Assembly (NCBI RefSeq): GCF_900110555.1
Contig: NZ_FOEE01000009.1
Location: 143,243 to 207,242 of the forward strand
Length of the DNA stretch: 64,000 nt
DNA from: Trujillonella endophytica
Lineage (GTDB): Bacteria; Actinomycetota; Actinomycetes; Mycobacteriales; Geodermatophilaceae
Direction of reading: 5' to 3'
Under the pieces are notes generated by a model that worked only from the letters and a program-made list of their open reading frames with translations, was not told the origin of the DNA and did no database searches. This document shows, one piece after another, positions 30,487 to 38,642 of this stretch (position 1 is its first letter; each line of letters begins with the position of its first letter). Position numbers and translations under genes: made by a program.

Positions 30487-31269
30487 TCAGCCGACCCGGA
30501 CGCCCCGCTCGGCCAGCCAGTCCACCGGGTCGACCCGCCGGCCGTCCATCCCGCCCTCGTGCACCTCGAAGTGCAGGTGCGGGCCCGTGGACTGACCGCG
30601 GTTGCCCAGCAGCGCGATGGTGTCGCCGGCGTCCACGTAGTCGCCGACCTCGACCAGGATCTCGTCCATGTGGCCGTAGACGGTGACGTCGCCGTTCTCG
30701 TGGAGGATGTAGACGGCCAGGCCGAACCCGCTGGCCGAGCCCGCGCGCAGCACCACGCCGTCGGCAGCGGCCAACTCGGGCGTGCGCATCGGCGCGGCCA
30801 GGTCGATGCCGTAGTGGAAGGTGCCCCAGCGACCGCCGTACCCGCTGGTGAACCGGGCCCCGGCCACCGGCAGCACCGTCTTGGGGCGGGCGGCCTCGGC
30901 CGCGGCCGCCTCCGCTGCGGCCTCCGCCTCGGCGCGGGCCGCGCGGGTCGCGGCGACCTCCTGCAGGCGGGCGTGGGCCTCGGCCTCGGTGATGGAGGCC
31001 ATGGGCATGACCTCCTGCGTCTCGTCCACGATCCCCAGCTCCTGCTGGGCGGCGAGCACGCTGGTGGACTCGGCGGCGGCGTCCGGTGCGCCTCCCACCC
31101 CGAGCCACGCGGCGACCGCTCCACCGGCGACGAGCGCGCCGAGCAGCGCCCCGGGCCGGCGGTTGCCCCGCCCCGCCCGCCGGCCGGCGGGGGACGCCCG
31201 GTGCGAGCCGGCTCCCGGGCCGGCCGGGGCGCCGTGCGCCGAGGCGCCCGTGCGGGAGGGAGTGCGCAT
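30487..31269 (-). CDS. M23 family metallopeptidase (peptidoglycan endopeptidase)
   Basis: 260 residues. N-terminal basic segment, then a membrane/signal helix (GALLGALVAGGAVAAWLGVGG), a coiled-coil Ala/Glu region (ATRAARAEAEAAAEAAAAEAA), and a LytM/M23 domain: FTSGYGGRWGTFHYGIDLAAPM (first zinc ligands His and Asp), YGHMDEI, and HLHFEVH (final ligand). These residues fit an active zinc endopeptidase acting on peptidoglycan cross-links. A direct repeat GTCAC-N6-GTCAC about 70-85 bases before the start resembles an MtrA site. Start ATG at 31269 with AGG-rich leader. Confidence 0.92.
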   Translation of the reverse strand: MRTPSRTGASAHGAPAGPGAGSHRASPAGRRAGRGNRRPGALLGALVAGGAVAAWLGVGGAPDAAAESTSVLAAQQELGIVDETQEVMPMASITEAEAHARLQEVAATRAARAEAEAAAEAAAAEAARPKTVLPVAGARFTSGYGGRWGTFHYGIDLAAPMRTPELAAADGVVLRAGSASGFGLAVYILHENGDVTVYGHMDEILVEVGDYVDAGDTIALLGNRGQSTGPHLHFEVHEGGMDGRRVDPVDWLAERGVRVG

Positions 31270-31724
31270 GTACCTGCCTGCTCCGGTGGGGGAAGCCCGG
31301 TGGGGCGGATCACTGGCGACCGCCATCCAAACACTGTGTGACCGATTCGTGACCCCCTGCGCGGCGTGTTCGTCGCGACACGCTGCGTGTGACACCCCGC
31401 ACGTCCCACCCGTTGCAGTCCGGTCACGACGGCGTCCCCGCGGAACCGCCGCGACCAGCGGATCGTTTGACTGGTCGACGGGATGGGCATGGATGCCTTT
31501 CCCGGCGCCGTCGGTCCCCACCCCTGTCGACCGACATCCCTCCGGTGATCGAGGAGCTCCTCCTCATCCCCGAGTGGACAACAGCTCCGCCGTCAACCGA
31601 TGATCGGCGTTTCCGCTGATCCGCCGCGCGCCGACCGGGCGCGCGGAACCCACCTGAGGGACCGCCCGCCCGGCGGACCCACTGGAGGTCACCGCCCCGA
31701 CGAGAGTGAAGGAACGGATGCCGC
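31270..31724. other. Long intergenic region between M23 peptidase and polyol operon
   Basis: 455 bases between divergent genes. It holds the GTCAC direct repeat (31338-31353), a second GTGAC site near 31389, and somewhat lower GC than the surrounding DNA (31460-31620 includes AT-richer patches such as GATCGTTTGACTGG). Both operon promoters should be here. I see no ORF with good codon use and could not fit it to a c-di-AMP riboswitch. Confidence 0.5.
31338..31353 (-). promoter_or_regulatory. GTCAC-N6-GTCAC direct repeat, candidate MtrA box
   Basis: Two GTCAC half-sites with 11-bp periodicity lie upstream of the M23 endopeptidase. Direct repeats of this type are the known recognition pattern of the actinobacterial regulator MtrA, which controls cell-wall hydrolases. 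Confidence 0.45.
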
Positions 31725-33269
31725 ATGACGACGCCGGAGCTCGCCCTCGGTTCGCCGGTCCCCGCCGGCGCCCCCCGCACGACCGCCCCGGCAGTCGCCC
31801 CCGTCCACCCGCTCTCCGAGAAGACCCTGGGGCTGCACGGTGAGCGACTCACCGTCCCCACCTACGACCGCGCCGGCCTCACGCCCGCCGTCGTCCACTT
31901 CAGCGTCGGCGGATTCCACCGCGCCCACCAGCTGACCTACTTCGACGACCTGGCCCAGCTCGACATCTCCGCCGGCTGGGGCGTGGTCGGCGTCGGGCTG
32001 CGGCACCGCTCGATGCAGGAGGCCCTCGCCCCCCAGGACCACCTGTACACGGTCGTCGAGCGCAGCCCGGACGGCGAGCGCGCCCGCGTCGTCGGGGTGC
32101 TGACCGACTACCTGTTCGCCCCCGACGCCCCCGGCGCGGTGCTCGACCGGCTCACCGATCCGCGCACCCGCATGGTGACCATGACCATCACCGGCGCGGG
32201 CTACCACCTCGACCCGCACACCGGCGCCATGGACCTCTCCGGCCCGGACCTGCAGCGCGACCTGGCCGACCCCGCCCGCCCGTGCACCGCCTTCGGCTAC
32301 ATCGTCGAGGCCCTGGACCGGCGGCGGCGGGCCGGCACCCCGCCGTTCACCGTCGTCTCCTGCGACAACATGCACCGCAACGGCGACGCCACCCGCGCCG
32401 CGGTCGTCGGCCTCGCCCGGCAGCGGGACGAGGTGCTCGCCCGCTGGATCACCGACCGGGTGGGCTTCCCCAGCAGCATGGTCGACCGCATCACGCCGCA
32501 GACCACGGCCGACGAGCGGGCCGAGGTCGCCCGCCGCTACGGCGTCGACGACCGCTGGCCCGTCATCACCGAGCCGTTCTCGCAGTGGTTCATCGAGGAC
32601 GACTTCTGCAACGGTCGCCCGCCGCTGGACGCCGTCGGCGTCCGGTTCGTGCCCGACGTCGCGCCCTACGAGCTGATGAAGACGCGGCTGCTCAACGCCG
32701 GCCACTCGGCGCTGGGCTACCTCGGCACCCTGGCCGGGCACGTCCGGATCGACGAGCTCATGGGCGAGCCGCTGTTCGCCGCCTACGCCGCCCGCTTCAT
32801 GGACGACGAGGTGACCCCGCTGCTCCCCCAGCCCGCGGGCGTCGACCTCACCGACTACAAGGCCGTCCTGCTGCAGCGCTTCGCCAACCCCGCGATCGCC
32901 GACCGGCTGGAGCGCCTGTGCCGGCGGGGCTCGACCAAGGTCGCCCACCACGTGCTGCCCTCGCTGCGCGAGTCGCTGGACCGGGGATCCCGGGCGCCGC
33001 TGCTCACGCTCGCCGTGGCCGGCTGGATCCGCTACCTGCAGCTGCACGAGCCGGCGGAGGACGAGCTCGGCCCCCGGCTCCAGGCCCTGGCCCGCGCCGG
33101 CGGCACCGATCCGCGGCCGGTGCTCGCGGTCCGGCCGGTGTTCGGGAACCTCGGCGAGCACCCGGCGTTCGTGGCCGACCTCGAGCGCGCCCTGCGCGAC
33201 CTGACCGCCGACGGCGTTCGCGCCACCGTCGCCGCCGCCCTCACCCGCCCCGGCACGGTCGCCCGGTGA
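31725..33269 (+). CDS. Mannitol/polyol dehydrogenase (long-chain, MDH family)
   Basis: 514 residues of the polyol-specific long-chain dehydrogenase family (mannitol 2-dehydrogenase, arabinitol dehydrogenase, fructuronate reductase). NAD-binding start VVHFSVGGFHRAHQLTYFDDL; catalytic region YELMKTRLLNAGHSALGYLGTLAG with the family Lys, Asn and His. Interconverts a ketose and a polyol. It is the first gene of a four-gene operon with a HAD phosphatase, a TagF-like polymerase and a cytidylyltransferase-like protein, suggesting it makes the polyol for a cell-wall polymer. Stop overlaps next start (GTGA). Confidence 0.92.
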   Translation: MTTPELALGSPVPAGAPRTTAPAVAPVHPLSEKTLGLHGERLTVPTYDRAGLTPAVVHFSVGGFHRAHQLTYFDDLAQLDISAGWGVVGVGLRHRSMQEALAPQDHLYTVVERSPDGERARVVGVLTDYLFAPDAPGAVLDRLTDPRTRMVTMTITGAGYHLDPHTGAMDLSGPDLQRDLADPARPCTAFGYIVEALDRRRRAGTPPFTVVSCDNMHRNGDATRAAVVGLARQRDEVLARWITDRVGFPSSMVDRITPQTTADERAEVARRYGVDDRWPVITEPFSQWFIEDDFCNGRPPLDAVGVRFVPDVAPYELMKTRLLNAGHSALGYLGTLAGHVRIDELMGEPLFAAYAARFMDDEVTPLLPQPAGVDLTDYKAVLLQRFANPAIADRLERLCRRGSTKVAHHVLPSLRESLDRGSRAPLLTLAVAGWIRYLQLHEPAEDELGPRLQALARAGGTDPRPVLAVRPVFGNLGEHPAFVADLERALRDLTADGVRATVAAALTRPGTVAR

Positions 33270-34084
33270 GCGCCGCCTCCCCGCCGGCCGCGGCCGGCCC
33301 CACCACCGCCCTGCCCGAGGAGGTCGTCGCCGGGCTGGAAGCCCTGCTGTGCGACGCCGACGGCAACCTGTTCCCCAGCGAGGAGCCGGCCTTCGTCGCC
33401 TCCGCCGAGGTCACCAACCGCTTCCTCGCCGACCTCGGCTCCGCCCGGCGGTTCACCGCCGAGGAGCTGCGGCTCGCCACGACCGGCATGAACTTCCGCA
33501 CCACCTCGCGGCGGCTGGCCGACGAGGCCGGCCGGCCCGACGCCGACCTCGAGCCCTGGGTGGCCGAGGAGAAGCGCGCGGTCACCGCCCACCTGGGCGA
33601 GGTGCTGCGGCCGCACGCGGAGACCACCGCGGCGGTCACCCAGCTGGCGGCGTACCTCCGCCCGGCCGTGGTGAGCTCCAGCGCGCTGACCCGGCTCGAC
33701 GCCTGCTTCCGGGCCACCGGGCTGGCCGACGTGCTGCCGGCGTCGGTGCGCTACAGCGCCGAGGACTCGCTGCCGGTGCCCACGAGCAAGCCCGACCCGG
33801 CCGTCTACCTGCACGCCTGCGCGCAGCTGGGCATCGCGCCGGCCACCGGCCTGGCCGTCGAGGACTCGGTCGCCGGAACCCTGTCGGCCGTCCGTGCGGG
33901 CTGCCCGACGGTCGGCAACCTGCTGTTCGTCCCCGCCGCCGAACGCGCGGAGCGGGACGCCGCCCTGCGGGAGGCCGGCGCGCTCGCCGTCGTCGCCTCC
34001 TGGCGGGAGCTCGCCGACCTGCTGCTGCCGGTGCTCACCCGCCGCGGCGCCGACCCCACGGGAGGGAACCGGTGGACCCGGTGA
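33266..34084 (+). CDS. HAD family hydrolase (sugar/polyol-phosphate phosphatase-like)
   Basis: 272 residues. HAD motif I is LLCDADGNLFPSE (DxD nucleophile pair), motif II VVSSSALTRL, motif III Lys in PTSKPDPAVY, motif IV AVEDSVAGTLSAVRAG. The cap between motif I and II is helical (beta-phosphoglucomutase-like class I cap). A phosphatase acting on a sugar or polyol phosphate, or a phosphomutase, fits the operon. Starts inside the GTGA overlap with the dehydrogenase and overlaps the next gene by 13 bases. Confidence 0.88.
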   Translation: MSAASPPAAAGPTTALPEEVVAGLEALLCDADGNLFPSEEPAFVASAEVTNRFLADLGSARRFTAEELRLATTGMNFRTTSRRLADEAGRPDADLEPWVAEEKRAVTAHLGEVLRPHAETTAAVTQLAAYLRPAVVSSSALTRLDACFRATGLADVLPASVRYSAEDSLPVPTSKPDPAVYLHACAQLGIAPATGLAVEDSVAGTLSAVRAGCPTVGNLLFVPAAERAERDAALREAGALAVVASWRELADLLLPVLTRRGADPTGGNRWTR

Positions 34085-35208
34085 ACATCGTCTACGTCGC
34101 CTTCCGGGGCCACTTCTCCGACAGCCCGCGGGCGCTCTACGAGGAGTTGCTGCGCCGAGGCGTCGACGCCACGCACACCTGGCTGTCCGCGCCGCACACC
34201 CGGGCGACCTTCCCCGCCGACGTCACGACGGTCGAGTTCGGCAGCCCGGAGTCGATCGCCGCGCTCGAGGGCGCCGACGTCGTCATCAGCAACGACCACA
34301 TCCCGCTGGACTGGGACAAGCGCCCCGGGACGACGTACCTGCAGACCTGGCACGGCACCCCGCTCAAGCGGATCCACAACGACGTCCTCTGGGCGCCGGA
34401 GGGGCGGCTGGCCTACCTCGAGCAGGACATCGCCCGCTGGGACCTGCTGCTGTCGCCCAACCCGGCGAGCACGCCGCGGTTCCGCGGGGCGTTCGGCTTC
34501 GACCGCCCGGTGCACGAGACCGGTTACCCCCGCAACGACCTGCTGAGCAGTCCCGACCGGGACCGGGTGCGCGCCCGGGTGCGCGCCGACCTCGGGCTGA
34601 CCGACGACCAGACCGCCGTCCTCTACACCCCGACCTGGCGCGACGACCTGGTGTTCAACAGGACCGGGCCCCGCGACTTCGAGTTCGCGATCGACCTGGA
34701 GGACTTCACCGCCCGACTGGGCACCGACCACGTGCTCCTGCTCCGGCTGCACAACATGGTGATGGACCGGCTGGAGATCACCGAGGGCTCGGCCGTCCGC
34801 GACGTGTGCGGATATCCCGACATCCGCGACCTCTACCTGGCCGCCGACGTGATGGTCACCGACTACTCGTCGACGATGTTCGACTTCGCCGTCACCGGCA
34901 AGCCGCTGCTCTACCTGACCTACGACCTGGAGTACTTCTCCGACGAGCTCCGCGGCTTCTACTTCGACCTGGCCGAGGTCGCCCCGACGCCGCTGCTGCG
35001 GACCAGCGGGGAGCTGGTGGAGGCCCTCGCCGACCTGGACGCGGTCACGGCGCGCGGCGCCGAGCGCTACGCGCGCTTCCGCGAGACCTTCTGCTCCCTG
35101 GAGGACGGGCACGCCACCGAGCGCGTCCTCGACCTGCTCTTCCCGGCCGACACCGTGTCCGCCGCAACCACGAGAACCCGAGGAGGGGACGACAGTGCGC
35201 ATCGCTGA
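34072..35208 (+). CDS. CDP-glycerol glycerophosphotransferase (TagF/TagB-like) family protein
   Basis: 378 residues, GT-B-like fold. Signature blocks: NIVYVAFRGHFSDSPRALYEEL, TYLQTWHGTPLKRIHND (catalytic His-Gly-Thr-Pro-x-K), YTPTWRDD, and VTDYSSTMFDFAVTGKPLLYLTYDLE. This family transfers polyol phosphates (glycerol-, ribitol- or other) from CDP-polyols onto a growing wall teichoic acid. It lacks the large N-terminal domain of some polymerases, so it may be a primase/single transferase. GTG start with GGAGGG five bases upstream. Peripheral membrane association is expected. Confidence 0.92.
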   Translation: MDPVNIVYVAFRGHFSDSPRALYEELLRRGVDATHTWLSAPHTRATFPADVTTVEFGSPESIAALEGADVVISNDHIPLDWDKRPGTTYLQTWHGTPLKRIHNDVLWAPEGRLAYLEQDIARWDLLLSPNPASTPRFRGAFGFDRPVHETGYPRNDLLSSPDRDRVRARVRADLGLTDDQTAVLYTPTWRDDLVFNRTGPRDFEFAIDLEDFTARLGTDHVLLLRLHNMVMDRLEITEGSAVRDVCGYPDIRDLYLAADVMVTDYSSTMFDFAVTGKPLLYLTYDLEYFSDELRGFYFDLAEVAPTPLLRTSGELVEALADLDAVTARGAERYARFRETFCSLEDGHATERVLDLLFPADTVSAATTRTRGGDDSAHR

Positions 35209-36016
35209 CCGCGCTCTCGACGCCGGACCGGCCACCGGTCTGCTGGAGCTCGCCCACTCCGCCGCCACCCGGCAGCCCGTCGACGGACCGATCCAGGTCG
35301 TGATCCTGGCCGCCGGCATGGGCACCCGCCTGGGCCGCCCGCACCCCAAGCCGCTGACGCCGCTGCACGACGGCCGCAGCATCCTGCAGCGCCAGCTGGA
35401 CACCCTGCGGGAGGTCTTCGGGGAGGCGGTCGACATCACCGTCGTCGTCGGCTTCAAGGCCAAGCGGATCATGCAGGCCGCGCCCGACGTCCGCTTCGCC
35501 TACAACCCGGACTACGCCCGGACCAACACCTCGCAGAGCCTGCTCCGCGCCCTGCGCGCCACCCGCGACGGCGGGGTGCTCTGGCTCAACGGCGACGTGG
35601 TGTTCGACGCCGACGTGCTGCGGGCCGCGCTGCCGTCGGTGGCCGCCGACCAGAGCTTCGTCTGCGTCGACACCTCCACCGTCGCCGACGAGGAGGTCAA
35701 GTACACCCTCGACGCCGACGGCTGCATCGCAGAGCTGTCCAAGACGGTCGCCGGAGGCCTGGGCGAGGCCGTGGGCATCAACTACGTCTCCGCCGCCGAC
35801 AAGCCGGTCCTGGTGGAGCACCTGGTCGCCTGCGCCGCGCAGGACTACTTCGAGCGCGGCATCGAGACCGCGATCGGCGCCGAGGGGCTGCGCTTCCGGC
35901 CGGTGGACATCAGCCGGTTCTCCGCCGTCGAGGTCGACTTCGAGGCCGACCTGGACCGGGCCAACGCGCTGTTCTCCGCGCGGGCGCGCCTGCACCCGGT
36001 GAGCGACATCGCGTAA
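35195..36016 (+). CDS. LicC/IspD-like nucleotidyltransferase (putative CTP:polyol-phosphate cytidylyltransferase)
   Basis: 273 residues. The nucleotide-binding signature VVILAAGMGTRLGRPHPKPLTPL is near residue 35, and LWLNGDVVFDADVL gives the metal-binding Asp. The overall pattern resembles LicC-type choline- or polyol-phosphate cytidylyltransferases rather than sugar pyrophosphorylases, but the base and substrate are inferred from context (TagF-like neighbour). An N-terminal extension of about 30 residues precedes the fold. GTG start with GGAGGGG nine bases upstream; overlaps the upstream gene by 14 bases. A two-hairpin element follows the stop. Confidence 0.85.
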   Translation: MRIADRALDAGPATGLLELAHSAATRQPVDGPIQVVILAAGMGTRLGRPHPKPLTPLHDGRSILQRQLDTLREVFGEAVDITVVVGFKAKRIMQAAPDVRFAYNPDYARTNTSQSLLRALRATRDGGVLWLNGDVVFDADVLRAALPSVAADQSFVCVDTSTVADEEVKYTLDADGCIAELSKTVAGGLGEAVGINYVSAADKPVLVEHLVACAAQDYFERGIETAIGAEGLRFRPVDISRFSAVEVDFEADLDRANALFSARARLHPVSDIA

Positions 36017-36075
36017 GCGGCGTCCTCCCCCGCCCCGCGGCGTCCCCCACCCCGAGGCGTCCTCCCCGCCGCCCG

Positions 36076-36136
36076 GCGTCCTCCCTCACCGCCCACGGTG
36101 CGGGAGGACGCTGCGGGATCAGGTCACCTGATCCCG
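36076..36136. terminator. Composite two-hairpin 3' element, copy 1
   Basis: A 14-bp hairpin (CGTCCTCCC-T-CACCG / CGGTG-C-GGGAGGACG) at 36076-36111 is followed by a 23-bp palindrome (CGGGATCAGGT-C-ACCTGATCCCG) at 36114-36136. Upstream of it, GGCGTCCTCCC is repeated several times (36018-36080). The element sits between convergent genes and overlaps the last codons of the copper-cluster gene. A second copy with the same order is at 50.5 kb. Confidence 0.75.
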
Positions 36137-37189
36137 GAGGGGGCCGGCCGGGCGGGCGGCTGCCGGCTCCCGGAACCGGCGGACGGCGGCGATGCCCCCC
36201 GGGACCAGGCCCACGCCCAGCCCCAGCAGCAGCGCCACCGCGACGCGGGCCAGCAGGTCCGGGCCGGCGGCGAGCACGTGGGCGCTCCACATCACGTCGA
36301 CGTCGGGCAGGCCCTGCACCAGCAGCAGCCAGCCGAGGACGAGCGCGAAGAGCCCGGCCATCGCCCCCCGGCCGCGGCGGGCCGCCCGCGCGCCGAGGAC
36401 GGCGACCAGCACCGCGGCCAGCGCCGGCAGCAGCGCCGAGGCGATCGCGCCCCCGTGCGAGGAGATGCTCTCCGGCGGCTCGGGCGTGGTCAGCGCGTGG
36501 ACCAGTGCCGCGGCGCCGCCCACGAGCAGCAGCCCGCCCAGCGGCCGGGCGTCGCGGGCCAGCAGGCCGGCGGCGAGCGCGACGGCGGCCACGGCGAGGT
36601 GCACCGGCCACACCACCCACGGCGAGGGCGGCGGCTCCCAGGTCAGCTCGCCGGCCACCTCCACCGGCGCGCCCCCGACGGTCATCGGCACGACCCACGC
36701 CGAGATCAGGTGGGCGCTGTCCGGATCGGCCGCCACCTGCGGCGGCAGCTGCCCCTCGCTCATCCAGTGGGTGCGGTGGTCGTGCCAGACGTAGCGGGGC
36801 TCGGTGGAGACCTGGACCCACTCGGGCTCGGCGGCCACGTCCGCGGTGTCCGGCACGCCGGCCCGGCCGTAGCGGTCGAGGTTGAGGTACGTGGCGGGGC
36901 TGCGGCTGTTGCGCCAGACGCCGTCCGGGCCGATCCGCAGGTACGGCTCGTCGCTGTAGCCGGGCACCTCGACCTCGGTGCCGGAGGTGGTGACCACCTC
37001 GAGCTCGTCGCCGAACTGCAGCAGCCGCACGGTCACCCCGGGGACCTCGGGGGTGACCGACGTGATCCGGCCGTCGAAGTCGCTCCCGGCGACGTCGCCG
37101 CCGACGTGCGCAACCGCCGGGCCGGCCAGGGCGAGCACCGCGACGACGCCGGCCAGCACGGCCAGCAGCCGCGCCGGGGTCCTGCGCAC
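36119..37189 (-). CDS. Hypothetical membrane protein, last gene of copper operon
   Basis: 356 residues. Signal/first helix (LLAVLAGVVAVLALAGPAVAHVGGD); the Ala-His-Val start of the mature protein resembles CopC-like mature N-termini. A periplasmic beta region (ITSVTPEVPGVTVRLLQFGDELEV ... GYSDEPYLRIGPDGVWRNSRSPATYLN) precedes about six transmembrane helices. It contains YVWHDHRTHWMSEGQLP, a His-rich segment that could bind copper. Family unknown to me; actinobacterial copper clusters often carry such a gene. Three bases after the SCO gene. Confidence 0.75.
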   Translation of the reverse strand: MRRTPARLLAVLAGVVAVLALAGPAVAHVGGDVAGSDFDGRITSVTPEVPGVTVRLLQFGDELEVVTTSGTEVEVPGYSDEPYLRIGPDGVWRNSRSPATYLNLDRYGRAGVPDTADVAAEPEWVQVSTEPRYVWHDHRTHWMSEGQLPPQVAADPDSAHLISAWVVPMTVGGAPVEVAGELTWEPPPSPWVVWPVHLAVAAVALAAGLLARDARPLGGLLLVGGAAALVHALTTPEPPESISSHGGAIASALLPALAAVLVAVLGARAARRGRGAMAGLFALVLGWLLLVQGLPDVDVMWSAHVLAAGPDLLARVAVALLLGLGVGLVPGGIAAVRRFREPAAARPAGPLRDQVT

Positions 37190-37192
37190 GGG

Positions 37193-37861
37193 CTAGCTCC
37201 CCACGATCGCTTCGAGATCCCCGGCGATGTCACCCGCGGTGTTGCCGCCGTCGAACGCGACGTGGGCCTGGTCGTCCGAGCCGTACAGCAGCAGCAGCGT
37301 CGAGTGCAGCCGGCCCTGCTCCTCGGCCAGTGGCACGCCCGCCGACAGCTGCGCGCGGTCGATCGCGCCCTGGTCGCCGGTCAGCCCGACGAAGGAGATC
37401 GGCAAGTCCGCGGCGAAGCCGTCCAGGTAGTCGGCCAGCACCGCGGGCGTGTCGGCCGCCGGATCGGTCGTGACGAACACCATCTGCACCTGCTCGGCCA
37501 GCGCGGGGTCCACCCGGCGCAGGGCCAGGGCGACGTCGGCCATCGTGGCCGGGCAGATGTCGGGGCAGGTGGTGTAGCCGAAGAACAGCAGCGTGGGCCG
37601 CCCCGCCGTCCGCTCGGCGAAGTCGTAGGCCGCCCCGGTCGTGTCGGTGAGGGTGAACGACGGGCGCTGGTACGGATCGGGCAGGTCCACCCCGGCGTAG
37701 CGGTCGTCGGGGCCCTCCACGCTGGCGCCGCCGGAGTGGTCGTGGCCGCCGGCGGCGGACGAGGAGGCCGCCGGGCCGTCCGCGTCCGCCGCCGAGCACC
37801 CGCCCAGGAGCAGGCCCGCCGCCAGCACCGCGGCGGGCAGCCGACGGGGAGAGGAGGTCAC
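37193..37861 (-). CDS. SCO1/SenC family copper chaperone (lipoprotein)
   Basis: 222 residues. Lipoprotein signal with lipobox LLGGC near residue 22; His-rich linker GGHDHSGG; thioredoxin fold with the copper-binding TTCPDICPATM (CxxxC) and the distal His in GRLHSTLLLLY. Typical of Sco proteins that deliver copper to the CuA site of cytochrome oxidase or handle periplasmic copper. GTG start inside the GTGA overlap with the YcnI gene stop. Confidence 0.95.
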   Translation of the reverse strand: MTSSPRRLPAAVLAAGLLLGGCSAADADGPAASSSAAGGHDHSGGASVEGPDDRYAGVDLPDPYQRPSFTLTDTTGAAYDFAERTAGRPTLLFFGYTTCPDICPATMADVALALRRVDPALAEQVQMVFVTTDPAADTPAVLADYLDGFAADLPISFVGLTGDQGAIDRAQLSAGVPLAEEQGRLHSTLLLLYGSDDQAHVAFDGGNTAGDIAGDLEAIVGS

Positions 37862-38613
37862 GAGGACACGGTACGTCGGCCCGCCCGGTAGCCGAGGAGG
37901 ACGCCGGCGAGCCCGGTGAGCAGTGCCAGGACCGCCAGGACGAGCGCGACCACACCCACGCCGTCGGAGTCGGAGTCGCCGTCGTCGGCCGCGCCGTCGT
38001 CGTCCCCCGAGGCGGCCGGGGCGTCGTCGGCCGCGGTCAGCGACAGCACCGGGGCCGGGCGCTCGGGCTCCTCGCCGCCGGAGACCGTCGGCTCGATCCA
38101 GGCCGCCTCGGTGCCGTCGCTGTAGGTCTGCACCGCCGGGAAGGTCAGCTCGTCGGCGTCGGGGAACGGCCCGCCGGACAGCGCGAACTGCTGGAACTGC
38201 CCCGGCGCGATGCCACCCCCGGCCTCGGCACGGAACTCCACGACCGACACGTAGCGGGTGATCTCCTGGCCGTGGTTGTCCAGCGGCTCGCTGAGCTCGG
38301 TCTGCGTCAGCGTCGCCGTCCACCCCGGGACCGGCTGCACCCGCAGCGAGGCCAGGGCCGACTCCTCCGGGATCTGGATGCGCAGGGCCACGGTGCTGGC
38401 CGTGTCGCTCTCGTTGGGCACCCGGAAGGTCAGCAGGCCGTACCCGCCCGGCGCCGCGTCGGCGGACGCGACGGTGACGTGGGCGGACGCCGTTCCGGCG
38501 ACGGCGATCGACGCCGCCAGGGCCGTGAGCACCGCCAGCAGGACGACGCCGAGGCGGGCGAGCGGGCGGGGCGGGGTGGCGCGACCGCTCGGGGCGGTGG
38601 CGGGCGAGGACAT
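37858..38613 (-). CDS. YcnI family copper-binding membrane protein (DUF1775)
   Basis: 251 residues. Signal peptide ending ...GTASA, then the mature N-terminus HVTVASADAAPGGYGLLTFRVPNES, where the first His is the copper ligand in YcnI proteins. DUF1775 continues with LRVQPVPGWTATLTQTEL and LTFPAVQTYSDGTEAAWIE. The Asp-rich stretch ADDGDSDSDG leads to a C-terminal membrane anchor (VVALVLAVLALLTGLAGVLLGYRAG). It is in the usual partnership with CopC/CopD and SCO. Confidence 0.95.
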   Translation of the reverse strand: MSSPATAPSGRATPPRPLARLGVVLLAVLTALAASIAVAGTASAHVTVASADAAPGGYGLLTFRVPNESDTASTVALRIQIPEESALASLRVQPVPGWTATLTQTELSEPLDNHGQEITRYVSVVEFRAEAGGGIAPGQFQQFALSGGPFPDADELTFPAVQTYSDGTEAAWIEPTVSGGEEPERPAPVLSLTAADDAPAASGDDDGAADDGDSDSDGVGVVALVLAVLALLTGLAGVLLGYRAGRRTVSS

Positions 38614-38642
38614 GGTTCTCCTGTCTCGGGTGGGAGGGGCGC

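Noticed and set aside
31270..31724. c-di-AMP (ydaO) riboswitch before the M23 peptidase
   Set aside because: Common before cell-wall hydrolase genes in actinobacteria, but I cannot find its conserved core on the minus strand here.
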